From positions 1 through 64,000 of the forward strand of contig NW_019774070.1 of assembly GCF_001039355.2 (NCBI RefSeq): DNA of 64,000 bases, given 5' to 3'. The notes below the pieces were generated by a model. It did not search any database. It saw only the letters and a program-made list of their open reading frames with translations, and was not told where the DNA came from. The position numbers and the translations under genes were made by a program. How positions within the stretch are numbered: position 1 is the first letter of the stretch; each line of letters begins with the position of its first letter. Shown piece by piece: positions 1 through 13,827 of the stretch. This DNA comes from Lingula anatina. Its lineage: Eukaryota > Brachiopoda > Lingulata > Lingulida > Lingulidae.

Positions 1-1361
1 AGGGAACAATTGTGCCATAGCATTTCCGGTTTATTTGCTACAGAGCATACATTTAGGACGCACGGAAACTAGTCATGGTGAGATAATATACATTTTCTAA
101 CCAAACACCCTTGCATACACGTCCAAATGAAAAAGAAAGAGAAGAAAATGATGGATTTTAAAGGAAGAGCATGATTAATACAATGGAACAAATGAAACAA
201 ATGGTATTCCACCCAAATCTGCTATACAGGGTATGTAGCAGCATGTTTGGCCATATTGGTGTATCTTCTGTCATTTTTGTATCACTTGGTCATTGTAAAA
301 CAATAAGCGCACCCCATTAGCTGTTTTTAAGGGCATTTCCCAACAAGGATAAGATATGAAGTTGACATAACTATGTTACTTTGGCTGGGCCTGCAATAAA
401 ACATCCATATTTTTTTTCTAAATGTTTTTTTCCCGGTGCATAAGCATTGCAAGTTTGAATTTGCCGTGTAAAGTACTTTCTTGCACTTTTTATTACATTG
501 GAAATGCTCGGGGGCTTTTTTAAATCGTATAAAAACCAAGAAAACTCAATTGTCGAGTGTAGAATACCACAAACTAACGATACGGGAATCAGAAAAAAAA
601 AAAAGAAAAAGAAAAGTACATGAACACATATCTGCTAATTTATGGTATTGATCTGCAGTCGTTAACTTGACAATTAGGAAATTGTTTTATCGTCTGACAC
701 TTACGGTAATGAGCCGTTCCATGGAAAGATGATGCAGATTTTGAATCCATAATTTCGTCATATAATTGCCAAAACCGATAGCGGCTGGCACACGTTCGTA
801 CGTACTGATCACGCTTTTAAGTATGCAATTACCCAGTTATTATTCTCACGTCCGTTGTTTGTGTCCCCAAAGTCGTGGCAATGACACATAACATAAGAAA
901 TGTATGGTAATTAAGCCCATAGCTGAAGTAATTTCCTTTGTCAAATATAAAAAAGATAATAAGTTTATTGTTGACTTTTCCTAATTCCTTAATTACTATT
1001 TGACTCTTCATCATTTATGTTTTTCTACATGAAATCGCCAAAGCGACATTTTGACACGCACCTTACGGGGAAACGTCAGTATTTAATCATAAAGTAATTT
1101 CTTACAGTCGATTTTGTATTATACTGACACATTAGGGTAAACTAACTATCTAACGCGGTAAATTGTCAGGTTCATTGCCTTGTATTAATCTACGGTCAAT
1201 TATTGAGATACGCTAATCACAAACAGGAGTTCTTCACGTTATTACTCAGAGCATTGTGCATCATCTTTCGAAAGCAGGAATATCGGATATTACAGTTAGA
1301 TGTATAATTAGCATAACAGATTAATAAATGATGGATAAAGTATTTAAGGGGAAGTGTGTAC
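1..1361. other. No gene recognised
   Basis: AT-rich sequence with only short chance frames on both strands. If the exon at 1362-1546 is real, this is its intron. Confidence 0.5.
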
Positions 1362-1546
1362 CTTATGATGTTTCTTCTGAGCAATGGAAACTTACTCTTG
1401 CTTTTCATAACATTAAATAACCGATGGAGACCTCCTAAGTTTTTCAAGTGGTCTACAATGATAGGAACAGTTGATAGAGACAGTTTACGTTCTAATTTGT
1501 AAGACACGTGGATAGCTGATTGATTTCCTGTCGTTTTAGTTGACAT
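1362..1546 (-). CDS. Candidate first coding exon of an unknown gene extending off the left edge
   Basis: The minus strand reads AAAACATG at 1546 (A at -3), followed by 61 codons (MSTKTTGNQSAIHVSYKLER ... FPLLRRNIIR) and then a plausible donor, CATAAG|GTACAC. The residues are basic and amphipathic, with a leucine/isoleucine-rich middle (STVPIIVDHLKNLGGLHRLF), unlike the low-complexity chance frames nearby. I cannot name the family. No convincing second exon is visible in 1-1361, so the rest would lie outside the window. The same frame stays open to 1217 if unspliced. Confidence 0.38.
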
Positions 1547-1831
1547 GTTTTGATTGAGAAGGGTGGCATGTGGGTGGATAGGGCGAACGGAGGAGATACA
1601 TGTACGTTCATAACTAAAGGATAGTTGCGTGGCTCACCGTGGCCCTGTAATAATCAGAGAGGCATATTAGATAATGGGACGGTCGCCTCGTGTTATTCCC
1701 ATGTCAGCTCTCGGATACAGGACGAATCTCCCGGTCCCTCGTACGGGTAATCAAATCTTCCGGATAAAAGCGACTTTGAAAATTTGCGCCACTGTCAGCT
1801 AACGTCTCAAATATCCAAATCAAAACACTAT

Positions 1832-2010
1832 TAACTAGAAAAGCACTCCGAGAGCGCAGACCTCCGCCAAGACAGCACTTTTTGAGTATTATTGATTATT
1901 GATTGATTATTGATCCAGATCACCACCAAAAACTAATCATCATTTCCTTGGCCCACTTCTGACAGTTCCTGAAAAATTCATCAAAGTCAGTAAATAACTT
2001 TTCCAGTTGG
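1832..2010 (-). mobile_element. Dispersed MITE-like repeat, truncated copy
   Basis: The start, CTAGAAAAGCACTCCGAGAG then CGCAGACCTCCGCC, is the reverse complement of the right-end motif of the family at 57064-57466. Inward sequence (GATCCAGATCACCACC, then TCCTGAAAAATTCATCAAAG) belongs to the internal consensus I remember for this repeat. The left end of the element is missing or eroded beyond about 2010. Confidence 0.65.
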
Positions 2011-3369
2011 CATCTCTGCATTCTTATAGGAACCATATACATGTAAATACAATTCGCCTTTTCGCAGATAGTGACGCGCATGCCCAGTTAACCCATTTCC
2101 GCTGGTCGTGGGTTCATGCCTATTTCCGGTGACGCAGCGAAAATGGGCGCTACTTTCTGTGGAAAGGTGAATGGCCGCGACACAAAAAATACAACTACTT
2201 GTTTGATTTATAAGTGCGCTTAATGAAAAATCCTCTAAATTATGATAATTCTAATTATATTTGCTGTGATTGGAAGAGTGTAATTAAAAAGTAAATAAAA
2301 AGGAGCCTGAAATTACCCCCCCCCCAAAAAAAAAAAAAATTATTTAATTGATAAAATAATCAAAAACATTACTCAAGGTCAATCACACCACGATGGGACT
2401 GTTATAACACCTGGCAACATCTAACACATTTAAGAGCAAGTGTTTTTAACACGTTCTTGAAAGAGCAAATGTTTTAGGCGCCAGAACATTAAAGCGGAAT
2501 ATGAAACAATTAAGCTAAGCACCATAAATCCGTCGGGCGTTAAGACGTTAACACTTCGATTGCCAGTAATACAACAGCTTAACTATAGCAAGTTTAAGGG
2601 GACTTCTGAAAAATGTCTCTGTAATGATACAACCAACGCATTTGTGGTTACTGCTTTTCTATTAGCTGGTTCTAGGTTTGTGGTTTTGGGTAACATTGAT
2701 CTAGTCGCACTGTCTCTGTCGTGTTGTTGATCGTGTCTTGAGGATGTAAATGTCACCTGGAGGCGAATTTGCATAGTTAACAATTAATGTCTTCTACTTT
2801 AAGATATCACCAGTCCGTGCCAGTTTTCCAATGAAATACTTTCAGAGATGCTGCATTTTAACATAATGCAGTTTTCATAGATAGAGTCCAAATGTTTTCT
2901 TTTTTCGTTTTCGCCCAATGCAAAAAAACAAACCATATCAATTCGAAACCAAATGAGAAAACTTTAAGTCAAATTCCAAATAACAATTTCATACTACAAC
3001 TCAGATTCATATTCAGGCGCAATGCATTTTCACTGCAATATTGGTGATTTTGGAAACTGCTAATATTTTGTTTAGTCTCAAGCAGTTTGAAGATAAGTAC
3101 TCCATTATGTTCCTTTGCTGGGGAGACGTATCCCTTGAAGTTGAGCATTGCTCCTTAAATCGTCGAGAAAATATTATAATTGGAAGCTTTCAAACCAACT
3201 GGAACTTAACTGTAGCTAATGCACTGATCGGATCATTTGGGTGGAAACTTTTGCGATATTGGTATGGTAGATCAATTTCCAGTTTATATCTGTTTGCTAA
3301 TAATAATTTGAGTTCTGAAAGGCTTTATGCATAAAAAGTTCTGAAAGCTTTATACATTAAAAGGAATTA

Positions 3370-3415
3370 AGAACTAAAAAAGCACCCAAAGAACGCAGAA
3401 CTCCTCCAATGGCCG
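3370..3415 (-). mobile_element. Dispersed MITE-like repeat, short relic
   Basis: AACTAAAAAAGCACCCAAAG then AACGCAGAACTCCTCC matches the end motif of the copy at 1832 with several substitutions. Only about 45 bp are recognisable. Confidence 0.5.
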
Positions 3416-5149
3416 GGGACTGATACATTTCCTAGTTAAGAATACCTCCTAGCTGGTAACAGAGAAGGCAGAAAACAGCCTCCATGGCCAAAGTAATGAG
3501 CCAGTTTTTTTAGAGTCGCATTGAAAACGTATGATTCAACTAATACCGATAGTTGCCGAAGGTGGAGGGCAATTATCCTAGCTTAGGTTTAAACCTAGTC
3601 AATGGGCGACCTCAGCCCAAGTCAGTGGTTTGTATAGGGTACAACATGGTTAACTTTCTGATTATGTTGGATTGACCTTCGCTATATGTATTAACACGTA
3701 AGCTTAATCTTTGTGTTGCGATCTACGTTCGTATACCATTCTACCGGTTATAACCGTAAATGTGTGTATTTGATTTTCGAAACTCTTTAAAATGCTTTTC
3801 ATACGCTTTAAGAGGAGTTTCTGCCATGTATGCCAAAATATGTTGCTTATTTCAATTTTTTTTTCAATACGGTTTTGCATTTGACGAAATTGTAGAGCGC
3901 TAACGCAACCCCAGTATATTGAATCGTCTCTTCCGAGGAAAACAAATAAAAATAAACATAAACTAAATTTTATAAGTCTGAATGGCTACAAATGTAGTTG
4001 AGCGAGAACGTATACAGTTATGGATAAACCGTAAATAAGCCGTGAAGACTATCAATATTGCCACCAAAAACCCACTTAAATAGAACATTGACCAAGCAAG
4101 TGTTTGCACGGAGTACTGGCATCACTACCTCCCTACAAAGACTGTTTGCCAAGTACACACTTGGTTTTCGATTCCCCGCCGACTCTGTCTATATACTCAG
4201 TTTAGCCAGATATTATTCCAGTAAGCAAAGACCATCCGCGTACTGATGAGCGCATTGTGTTTGGTTCTTAACATTCAAGGGAGATAACATATCTGTTCTT
4301 GCCTGTGTATAACGAGTCGCCCAAGCCCGATCAAATCGTTATTGATTGTGTGTAATGGTATATACATAACAAATGCATATATGTATAGTATTGATACATT
4401 GTTGCTATTACACGTTCTACCAAACGCTCGGGCACCATGTGAAATACTTTCAAAATTACCGTGATTAAAACGAAAATGACTCAAAACAATGTTATATATG
4501 CTTGAAAGAATCTCCTCATGATAGCCAGGTGACAATGGTGCCATATGGATAATGAGGTGAAACGGAATATATGTTGGCACTGCGGCTTTGAAATTTACAT
4601 TAAATGTCGGTTTTCTGGCAACAATGGTAATCCCTTTACCTCAAATACACCGGTCACGAAAAATCTTCGACATAGTATAATACAGAAGCAAACGCGCACC
4701 GCAACATATATTCCTTTACAAAAACTGTTTGTCCAGTTGAGATAAAAGCAAAAAAAAAAAAAAAAATCAAGTGTTGTTAATTATTTGATAAAATCCATGA
4801 AAAATGATTTATTCCCTCACTCTTTCTAACTCGGACTCTCATCATTAACACAATACTTATTTCCAATCCCAAACTGCTGCCGACAAAGGTCAAGGACTAG
4901 CCCCAGGGTCTCGTGGTCAAATTTCAGTAATGCGTTTGTTGACTCCTCTAGGACCCACTTTACGCCTATTGAAACACGTAGCACTGTTCTGTCACTTCAC
5001 GACTGCTGGTACACGTACATTCAAGTATCCTTTAGTCACTCCTTGGCAGGATTAAACATTCCCAGTAATTAGATACTGTGTATTCCCTCGTGAACAGCCA
5101 ATCGAGAAAAGTGTCCATTAATTATCACGTTGTAAACCATCAGAGTCCG

Positions 5150-5225
5150 TTTCCATTAATCCAAAATAATCCGCTCGATTAATATAATCCCACCAGGGCA
5201 TATGAGCAGAAAACCAAGGTCAAAA
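5150..5225. promoter_or_regulatory. Cluster of K50-homeodomain-type sites (possible enhancer)
   Basis: TAATCC, the bicoid/Otx-type core, occurs three times in 34 bp (5157, 5167, 5185). ATTAATTA lies just upstream (5118) and a nuclear-receptor half-site, CAAGGTCA, at 5215. No gene lies nearby in the window. The pattern is seen; regulatory function is inferred. Confidence 0.25.
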
Positions 5226-6456
5226 GTTGGCCCCTTGCTTAACCTTATTAAGGCGCGTCTGTTTTCTGGGATGAAAAAGTTGTAAATATTTTGGGGAAAT
5301 TCATTTAGCAAATTTGCTGAAAAGGTCTTATGATTTGGGATTCTGTGAGCCGCTAGCGCGACAGTCGCTGTTCAAACCGTACGTTTTGAAAGTCGGATTT
5401 CGAACTAGTAAGTCCATAGGTACGAAAAATGCCTTTCAAACAATTTTGCCGTAAAAAATAATACGCAAACTAAAAATACTTATTTGTCCGTAGGGAGTAG
5501 ATTGTCAATTATGTATTGGTCTTGCACTGTCAGGGCTCTCGCTTCAGAGATAATGTCATTTATGTGCCACTTTCTGTTCAAAGGCTCACCGAAGCTTTGC
5601 TTTTGCATGAAAAGGGGCTTGGTGTTAAAATTGTCATTTATCAAAATGAAGACGTTTAAAACTGTATAAAGTTAGTGGATATGAACGGTATATTGCATCC
5701 TAAAAATATATTGTTGGAGAGCAAAAAGTTGTATGACATTAAAATGTGTTTGTTAAGTTAATGCAAGGCTTAATATTTTTGAGATGTTATTTATAGATGA
5801 ATCGATATTGTTTGAGATCTCGGATATTTTAAGAAATTTGAACATCTATTCAAGATTGGGATCTTAATAAAGAGCTATAATGATGAAATATTCAATTTAC
5901 TTTCTTTAAATTGGATTTGTCTAGAGAAAACGTCTTATAGGACACAATTCGCCTTATTCAGTTTCAACTGAGTACTTTATTGGATTAACAGAGATTACAA
6001 TAGTTACGAAATTGCGCAGGCGCAGGCCCTTTTTACACAAGCGCTATACTTAATTGGACCGGTCCATTTCGATAGGTACAAAGTCCCAGATTTAAGAGCT
6101 TTTTAGTGTCATTTTCGAATAAGAATTACAAAGTTTAAAATACACAACAATGTTTGGAAACACAAAATTGTTTGTTTTTATAAGACAAATCAAAACCCTT
6201 TCACATAAAAGCATCCCCATTGTAATCCAACGCGTAGGAATATTTTGACAGACTTTCAAAGATGATCACCCAGTGCTGTTACCCAGTATCGTGGTCGTGC
6301 AGATGTATATATATATCCTAATATTTAAACATTTATTTTTCGTTTGCAGATGTCCCAAATTATCTGACCTGAAAGAAGATCCACACCTACAATCTGAGAT
6401 TGAGGTAAAGTAAACATTTACAGCTGTTCTACGCTGATGTCTCCTTGTATTCATAA

Positions 6457-6514
6457 CACACACACGCACGCACGCACACACACACACACACGCACGCACG
6501 CACGCACGCACACA
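6457..6514. repeat. CA/CGCA microsatellite
   Basis: Interrupted (CA)n with CGCA units, about 58 bp. Confidence 0.95.
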
Positions 6515-9500
6515 AACTAATAATATACATTTGTCATATGAAATTTTTAAGTCACTAAGCATATTGTAATTGTTTGTAAATATATCTGCATGAATTTATA
6601 ATACTTCATAACATAAAATCTTTTTAAAAATGATTATAAAAAATGTGCCGGTTTAGCGCATCTTGCAAAATGATGTGCGGAATAAGTGAGTGATGGAGTG
6701 TGTGTTTGTGTGTGTATTAACAACATGTCCTCGTCTTGAAAACTGCAGTATTAACTTTCTTAACGAGTACGACCAACTGTTATGCATGAACATAATGCCA
6801 ACTTTGTCTGCGACATTCATAAAAAATGGTCCCAGTGAAGCTATAGAATCTGTACATCTATATGTTGCTTACGCAATTTTTAAAATAAAATCTTTGAAGG
6901 AGTATCATATTTCTCATGTTTCCGCGGACCTCGATCTTCCATATGCAGCGTGATTCCAGTATACCGATTATCGTTCACTTCAATCATATCTTGTTTTATG
7001 CAGCACCACGAAATTGCAACATGAGTCAGTAAAATCTTGCTCTTTCTTGTTGAATGGATTAATAGTTTGTTTCATAATAGAACAGGTCTGTCATTGATCT
7101 CTGATTTGTAATTTAGATATGTCATGTTTTATATAGCTTAATCGGTTTATTTGAAAAAAAAATCGACATACGAGTTCTCCTGGGAAGGGCAATTTTGGCG
7201 GAGCTGGTAAGAATTATACTCGTACATCAAAATAAGCGAAACTTCAAAAGCATAACATAGAAAATAATAAGAATAAACGTGTTTGTTAATTTGATATTCG
7301 CTCGAAGGTAGAATAATAGAGAACGAGAGCTTATATATTCTAATCAAGTGCAACATTCCGCCTAGCCGTCTGCCCGCCTTCTTTACCTTTAAACATATCA
7401 CAGCGCATTTGCTTCCTATAGATGATCAACCATTAGACGTTACAGAATTAAATCGACTTAACTGGTCGGGTCGTCGCTGATGTGATATTAAGAGATTAAT
7501 AGCCTTTATAAAGAGGAATAATTGACCGAAAAAGCAGATCTTTCTTACGGTTTCATATATTCCTTTGGGGACATTTTGTCTGGTTTCCTGCTCCTATTAC
7601 GTACGTGCTGCAGTGCGCCGCGCGAATTCCATCATGGCAACTGTCAAGGAGTTACAGCAGAATGTCGCAGAAATCAAAGTATTCATTACAGCTTCTTCCA
7701 AAGGAACATTGTGCAGACAGCTCTTGGGAATCAGTTTCACCATCAAAACCCGGGCACGAACATCAATATGTGAATTATGAGAAAGTTAGAATCTGCAAAT
7801 AAGGGTAAGATGAAAAGCATCCGAGAGGCAACCCAACAGAAACCAACAGAAAGAAAAATAGCTGTCTGCATTGTCGAAAACTATTACAGTAATGACTGAC
7901 ATTTAAGTCTGGCGTAAGAGGCCTTATAAAAGCTGTCTGTCTCTAGCATTTGAATCTTTTGTCTGAATCTGTTTCTTGTGGGTTTCCTTCGTCTCTCCTC
8001 ACAGAGGCGTTCACCCGTGAAATTGTCTCACTTGGGGCAAATGGATGTGTCTTGTTTCTACTTTCCTTGGTCTCAGCAGTAAAAAAATCCATAAATGGAA
8101 GCTATTCAGATTTACCGCGGTTGTTGGAACCAACTCTTGTAACACGCCCAACTGATAAGACGAGATCAATCCGATTTGGAAAGAGTTGCCTGCTGCCTGC
8201 AAGTCATCAATGAGCCATGTAAATTTATTTGCATCCTAGTTCTTTGATATTTAGATTCCCTAGCTTGTCCGTTATCTCATCAGGGATCCCAGCTCACAAA
8301 ACAGTACACTTATGTTAATGTGCCCCATGTATCAAGAAACCATATGTTCGTAACAAATTGCTCTTCGTTTATCTTCTTAATGCTTCTAGCCGTCTTAGTT
8401 CGTTGGTTGGTTTATTAATTTTGTGAATATATTAATACAGACGTTTTCGTTTATTTTGTCAAATGGTCACAACCGAATTTATTATTCTGGTATTGCACTT
8501 CTTTACCTAATTTCAGCATCAATTTTTAGAAGCAAAATGAAACATTTAGATAAGATGTAATGTACTTTATTAAACTCTAGATTCAATTTACATTGAAGCA
8601 ATCAAATTCGTGGAGCTTATTATCTGGAAACACTTTTGACAGCATATGTCACTTTATGCTTACTTTAAAAAACCGAAGCGACTCAAGTATAATTGGTGTC
8701 CTAAATGAAAGCCGCGCAACCAGATACAATTGTCTCTTTTCGTGACTAATCATTGAATCCCTACAATAATGGTATGAATACATCATCACCGTGCTAATTA
8801 CACAGGATATTAGCTCCAATAATGATATAATCACGGATCCGTTAAATCACTTTGTGGTTTATTGGATTACGCCTTCTGCATACTTATATTTAATTTAGGT
8901 CACAAGGACAACGCACCACACGTCGACCACATTATGTAAACGATCCAATAATTGAAATAGATGATTTGTTTTGAATACGTGATGGATGACTCTGAATTTA
9001 GTATTAAGCAGCTAAATGGGACGGCCATTTACGTATGTTTGATTCCTGTTACCAATTTGTATGTTCGGTAAGCATCCTTTTTTGTCATTTTGATTTTCAC
9101 CGTGTAGTATGTTATAATATCACGTAGTAGTACATGGTGTATTTACAAATGAGCGAAACGGTTTAAGTGTAAGTATCGATATATCCTGTTAGCGGGATTA
9201 TAGGGACTGGTTACGGTGACAGTCCAGTGAGTTTTTTTACCATGTTATCTTAGCTGGAACAGTTTTGTGGTGCTCTAAGTACGCAGAAATATAGATGTAT
9301 CACGTACGTGACTTGCAACCGTCCTCAACAATTGACAATTTATAACATAGACACTGTGATGCATTATTTCCTATAGCAACGAAATCAACATACAATCTTC
9401 AGACAATTTGGCCATCTGAGGGTGGTAATGCACGCATACATGTTTTTTAATCTAACTATACCCTAATTACTCCAAACTTGCGAGGGAAATGATGGCTTCT

Positions 9501-11209
9501 TGGTAGCAAAATTACAAAAAGTACGATATAAGAAAATATAATCATCTGATTGTTTATGGCCTCCACAGAGCTTTGTATTTGACCCCTGATATGTTTCTTG
9601 GGATGGAATAATTAATGTTCGAAGTTAAATGGAATAGATTGTTCCGCTACGGATAGGGGCAATTTAAGTATCAATGTATTGAACGTAATCTTCGAAGTAA
9701 TCTCATTATGCGGTGCATGCTATAAACTTATGTTAGTGGATATGGATGATGACGACAGTGCATGTCAAAACATCGATTTTGTAACAAGTATCGTTCTAAA
9801 ATGAGTAAACGAGCAGAAATAGCCATATGCTATGCACCCATCGTTTATATATGTTTATAGCGGTTTATAATGAGAACCCTTGTGTTTATGAAGGTATTTA
9901 AATATATATGAAATACATGCAACCAGAAATTATCTCGTTGCAGAGAAAAGAAGTATTAGATTGGAAAATCGAGTAAAACATTGTGGATTTGCTTTTTTAG
10001 TGTAAAAAATGTTTCATATCAAATCACAGTATAGATCTTTAAGAAATAAATAAGTTGTCAAAATGATACCTCTATGAAGATTAGTAAACTTTACATCTTT
10101 TAAACAGGTCTTCATAGATGCATTATTACGATAACTTATTTAGCGTTGAAAGAGAAACGACAGATGGAGGAAACATGGGGCAAATATTTTTGTCGTGGGG
10201 ATGTGGTACCTCATTGGCTTGATTATTGGGTAACTACTATACACGTAGGAATCTGTCGCCCCTGGGTCACACAAATCCTGAAGACAATGGCGTCTCCAAT
10301 CGCATTCTAAGAAGAGAAGGCCTAACAATGCAGACACGGTCATGGTAAAGATGACCGACGGGGTTGTCCATTCTAGATACATTTTAAAGCTTAGCTCTTT
10401 GTGTTCATTGTTGTGGTGTTGATAAAACCTTTATTTCATCCATTCAATGGGGTTCCCAGAGAGATGTCCGTTCTGACTGTCTTCTTTAAGGGTTTGTCAT
10501 TTATGTTCTTAACTGGCCATTACATCTACTGAATAGCAGCCTAATGCGGGCTGTCGAGTTCAATTGTACAGTTGCCTCGTCTTTCATTAGGCTATATCAA
10601 TAGGTATCTAGGGATGATTATTGTCAGACAAGAGGACAATTTGTTGGTATCTGATGTTTACATTTACTACTATATACATATGTTATGGGTGGTGATTCAG
10701 CTCCATTTGACTGCTGTACCAGTTGCCATTGCTTCCCAATGGTCTGGCTGAATGCATGGGGTGAAGATTGTGCCATAATCAAATTCGACAGAGCCATGAA
10801 TTTGCTGTAGTTCTAGTTTGTTTGAACATTTTTGTGGACATTCTTAGCAAATCTGAACGTCTGTTTTGAAAGCTGAATATTATCATATCTCTTCAATCTT
10901 CGTTGGACACCCCTTGCGTCGTGCAGGCGCCCAGATCAAGAGGAAATGAGACGCTTTTCTCACCTTTAGCCCGCCATTTCTCACCTTAATATTGATGATT
11001 TTCTCTCACTGTCAACAAGATGAATGGTCCGGGACAAGAACTACTGCGCTCAACAGCGTACATATAGGCTGCACTGCGGTCCATCAGATATATAGGATCT
11101 CCCTGACATATAGAGCCATACGACGAAATATCTGGGATATATCCTTCTCTACTAGAGCAATTACAGTTTTGGATGCTATTAGGTAAGAGGTTCACATATA
11201 ATGTAAGGA

Positions 11210-11210
<1 letters not shown>

Positions 11211-11241
<31 letters not shown>
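11211..11241. repeat. CT microsatellite
   Basis: (CT)n of about 31 bp with one TTT interruption. Confidence 0.95.
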
Positions 11242-13590
11242 GTAGCCAAACCCACGCATCTGGAATTCTATGAAAGTTTAAGTTGTGAACTTCGTGGACT
11301 ATCACACAGATGATCCAAATACATCGGGTGCACTGCATTTTGGAAGAGTATCTTGAGCGTTTGTCTAACAAATGCCATTGTGTTGTGTAGTACATGTATG
11401 TTAACATTATGGTTTATTACCGGTAAGAACTTAATTGTTAGAAAATGTTGAGGTGTTTCCTGGAATTACCTAGAATTCCTTGAGGATTAATGTCAACTTT
11501 CATTAACAGTAAAATATGTATCAAATCACCTCTTTCTTGAAAACCCATTTATGAGTCCTTCGTCATGCGGTCGTAACTTCATCGTGCAGTCGTTTCAAGA
11601 ACCTTCTTATCTGACAAAGCAGCTTCTTTGCTAATTGCCAAGTCATTCTTTCGTGCGCGCTGAATGACAACATCCGAGGAGATGATACTGTAGGCCTGAT
11701 GTGATCGAATATATTCCTGCGCTGTATTACACGGGACAATCCTGATGACAATCATTTCCTCTGTTCTTTGAAAAACGGTCTCGTCATGTACAGATATTAG
11801 GATCAATTAGCTTTCAACCTGAACAATAGTCGCAAAAAGTGGGGATTCATAACTACAGTTTTAAATAAAGACAAGGCACAGTTTTAAAGTATTTATTTAA
11901 ACTTGTGTATTGTGCCAGGTCTTGAAAATTGTAAAAACTGAAAAAAAAGTTGACAAGATATATGGCAGCTATTTGCCTTAATATATTTAGTGAATTTAAG
12001 TGACGTGAAAGGTATAAGTCAGGTCTGCTTTGACAAGTGCATGATGAAACGTCTATGGAAAGTATTCAATTCCCCCAAAGGCTAAACACGCTATATACAA
12101 TACGTTAATACCATGAACACTACATATCGCATTGATAGGCATTTTATGAATTAGATTAAAATGTACAATGTGAAATTGAATTAATTCGAAATTGCATCTG
12201 AGCACCATATCAGTTGTTGAGAGTGTGTACCAAACTTCAGCTGGTCTCTGTTTAGGCACATGAACGTTGCATAATAATAATAGTGGGCGTGAGTTACAGC
12301 TCTGCCGCTTATGATACCAGGTAAAATAAATTGCCCCCGAACAACGTAACGTGAGGAAACTTGTTAGAAAAGCATTTTAAATGCTCTGTTACACAATTCG
12401 ACTGAAGTTGTATATGGCTTAGATGCTATTACAGGTGTCTTGACTTAGACGATGTTACGATACGGAGTGCTTTGTAAGATATAAAGGCAAATTACATTTA
12501 CTGTATTAATTTTCTGGTTTTAAAACGATGCTTTTGTTAGTAGACGAATATTACAAAATTAAGTTCTTTATCCAGAGAAAGTCGCAAACTTATTTGGTGG
12601 AGTAAGTGTTTGATTTGGTGTTTTGCACCGCGTTGGTTTCGATCACCAATCCATTCTCAGTGATGCGTCCCAATGTAGCTTAACTCAGGACCTGTTGCCA
12701 ATACTCGACGCTAATTGTTTGCATCGATCTTAATTTCCTGAATTAAGACGAATGCTTTCATAAGCACTCACCATGTTATCAGCTTCAACTTTCGTCGGTC
12801 ATTTCCGTTTGTATTCGGGAACCTTCGTTTTTTCTGGATTATTCTTCTCGGTTATGTACAGAGTGGCACGATTCTGACGTAATCACAATAAGTAGATTGC
12901 CTAGTATAGACCAGTAAAAGGATGTCTATATCAAAACAGATACATCAATCAAAACATTACACTTATCTATATAAATAATGTAGTATACCTTAACCTCACA
13001 CAATTCGAACCAGGGGGTTGTTGAAGAACAAGCGCAAGCATTGATAATTGATGTTCCCAAACGTGATGATTGATCGGTGCTCCTTTGTCCTCAAGAAAAT
13101 TATGTCCTAACAATGACGACAATCCTAAAACTACAATGCATTAATTATGATATATCTGTTATGGACGAATATCACTTCACAGTGAATGAATTGTATTATT
13201 AAGTATTACAAATGCAGTCACACGACATTAGTAAATGTATATTTGTATTATTCATACATTTTTCTGATATCAATTACTTTGTATTGCTGAGATGATTTAT
13301 GGAAGATAAATTTGCCTTTGATACAGTTCAATGAAACGTGTTGGAACTAACGTAAATTATATATAATGGTTTCATACTAATGTCCTTAACATCACTAGAA
13401 TATGTCTGCCTCAGCCTAAACTCTGGTGAAAAGACAATTTCTTCTTTTCAATTTTGCCAGTTTTTTAAATAAAGAAAAATTTATTTCATAAATTAATGTC
13501 ACTTTAATTCAATTATAATTCAATTTTGATAAGATTAAAATGACTACTAGCCCTTGTTTTTGCAATAATATCAAATAAAAATGAAATATG

Positions 13591-13640
13591 TTAGTTTCGT
13601 AGCGTTACATTCTTTCAAAGGCCATGCACTACCAACTTTG
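13591..13640 (+). repeat. Direct repeat flanking the 13.7-kb palindrome, left copy
   Basis: TTAGTTTCGTAGCGTTACAT, then CATGCACTACCAACTTT, is repeated at 13828-13876 in the same orientation at about 80% identity. The pair brackets the inverted-repeat element. Confidence 0.6.
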
Positions 13641-13654
13641 AAATATGTTAGTTT

Positions 13655-13822
13655 GCATTCACAACAGTGGACTAACTAGTCCGAGGGTCAAATATGGCCG
13701 ACCCACTTGAATACTTCCCCACGGGGAATCTATTCAGTGTCTATTAACGGATTAGATGGCAAGCTTTTTTAGTGGGTCGTCATATTTGACCAGCGGACTA
13801 GTTAGTTCATTGTTTTGAATGC
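13655..13822. mobile_element. MITE-like element with 53-bp inverted repeats
   Basis: The left arm 13655-13707 (GCATTCACAACAGTGGACTA ...) is the reverse complement of the right arm 13771-13822 with only a handful of mismatches and one indel. Both contain ACTAACTAGTCCG and GGTCAAATATG. The 63-bp centre is unrelated. The transcript would fold into a long hairpin. There is no coding capacity, as expected of a non-autonomous DNA transposon. It is flanked by an imperfect direct repeat (13591-13640 and 13828-13876) much longer than a target-site duplication. Confidence 0.7.
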
Positions 13823-13827
13823 CGCCA

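Larger units (their letters stand above)
1547..13590. other. Gene-poor intergenic stretch
   Basis: Apart from two repeat relics, one microsatellite and a small site cluster, I see no gene. Open frames are under 100 codons with no splice or domain support. 7620-7850 has three overlapping short frames (one starting MATVKELQQNVAEIK) that might be a frameshifted transposon ORF1 remnant, but the signal is too weak to call. Confidence 0.6.

Noticed and set aside
7522-7802. Three overlapping short frames, possible transposon ORF1 remnant
   Set aside because: No recognisable domain or flanking element structure.
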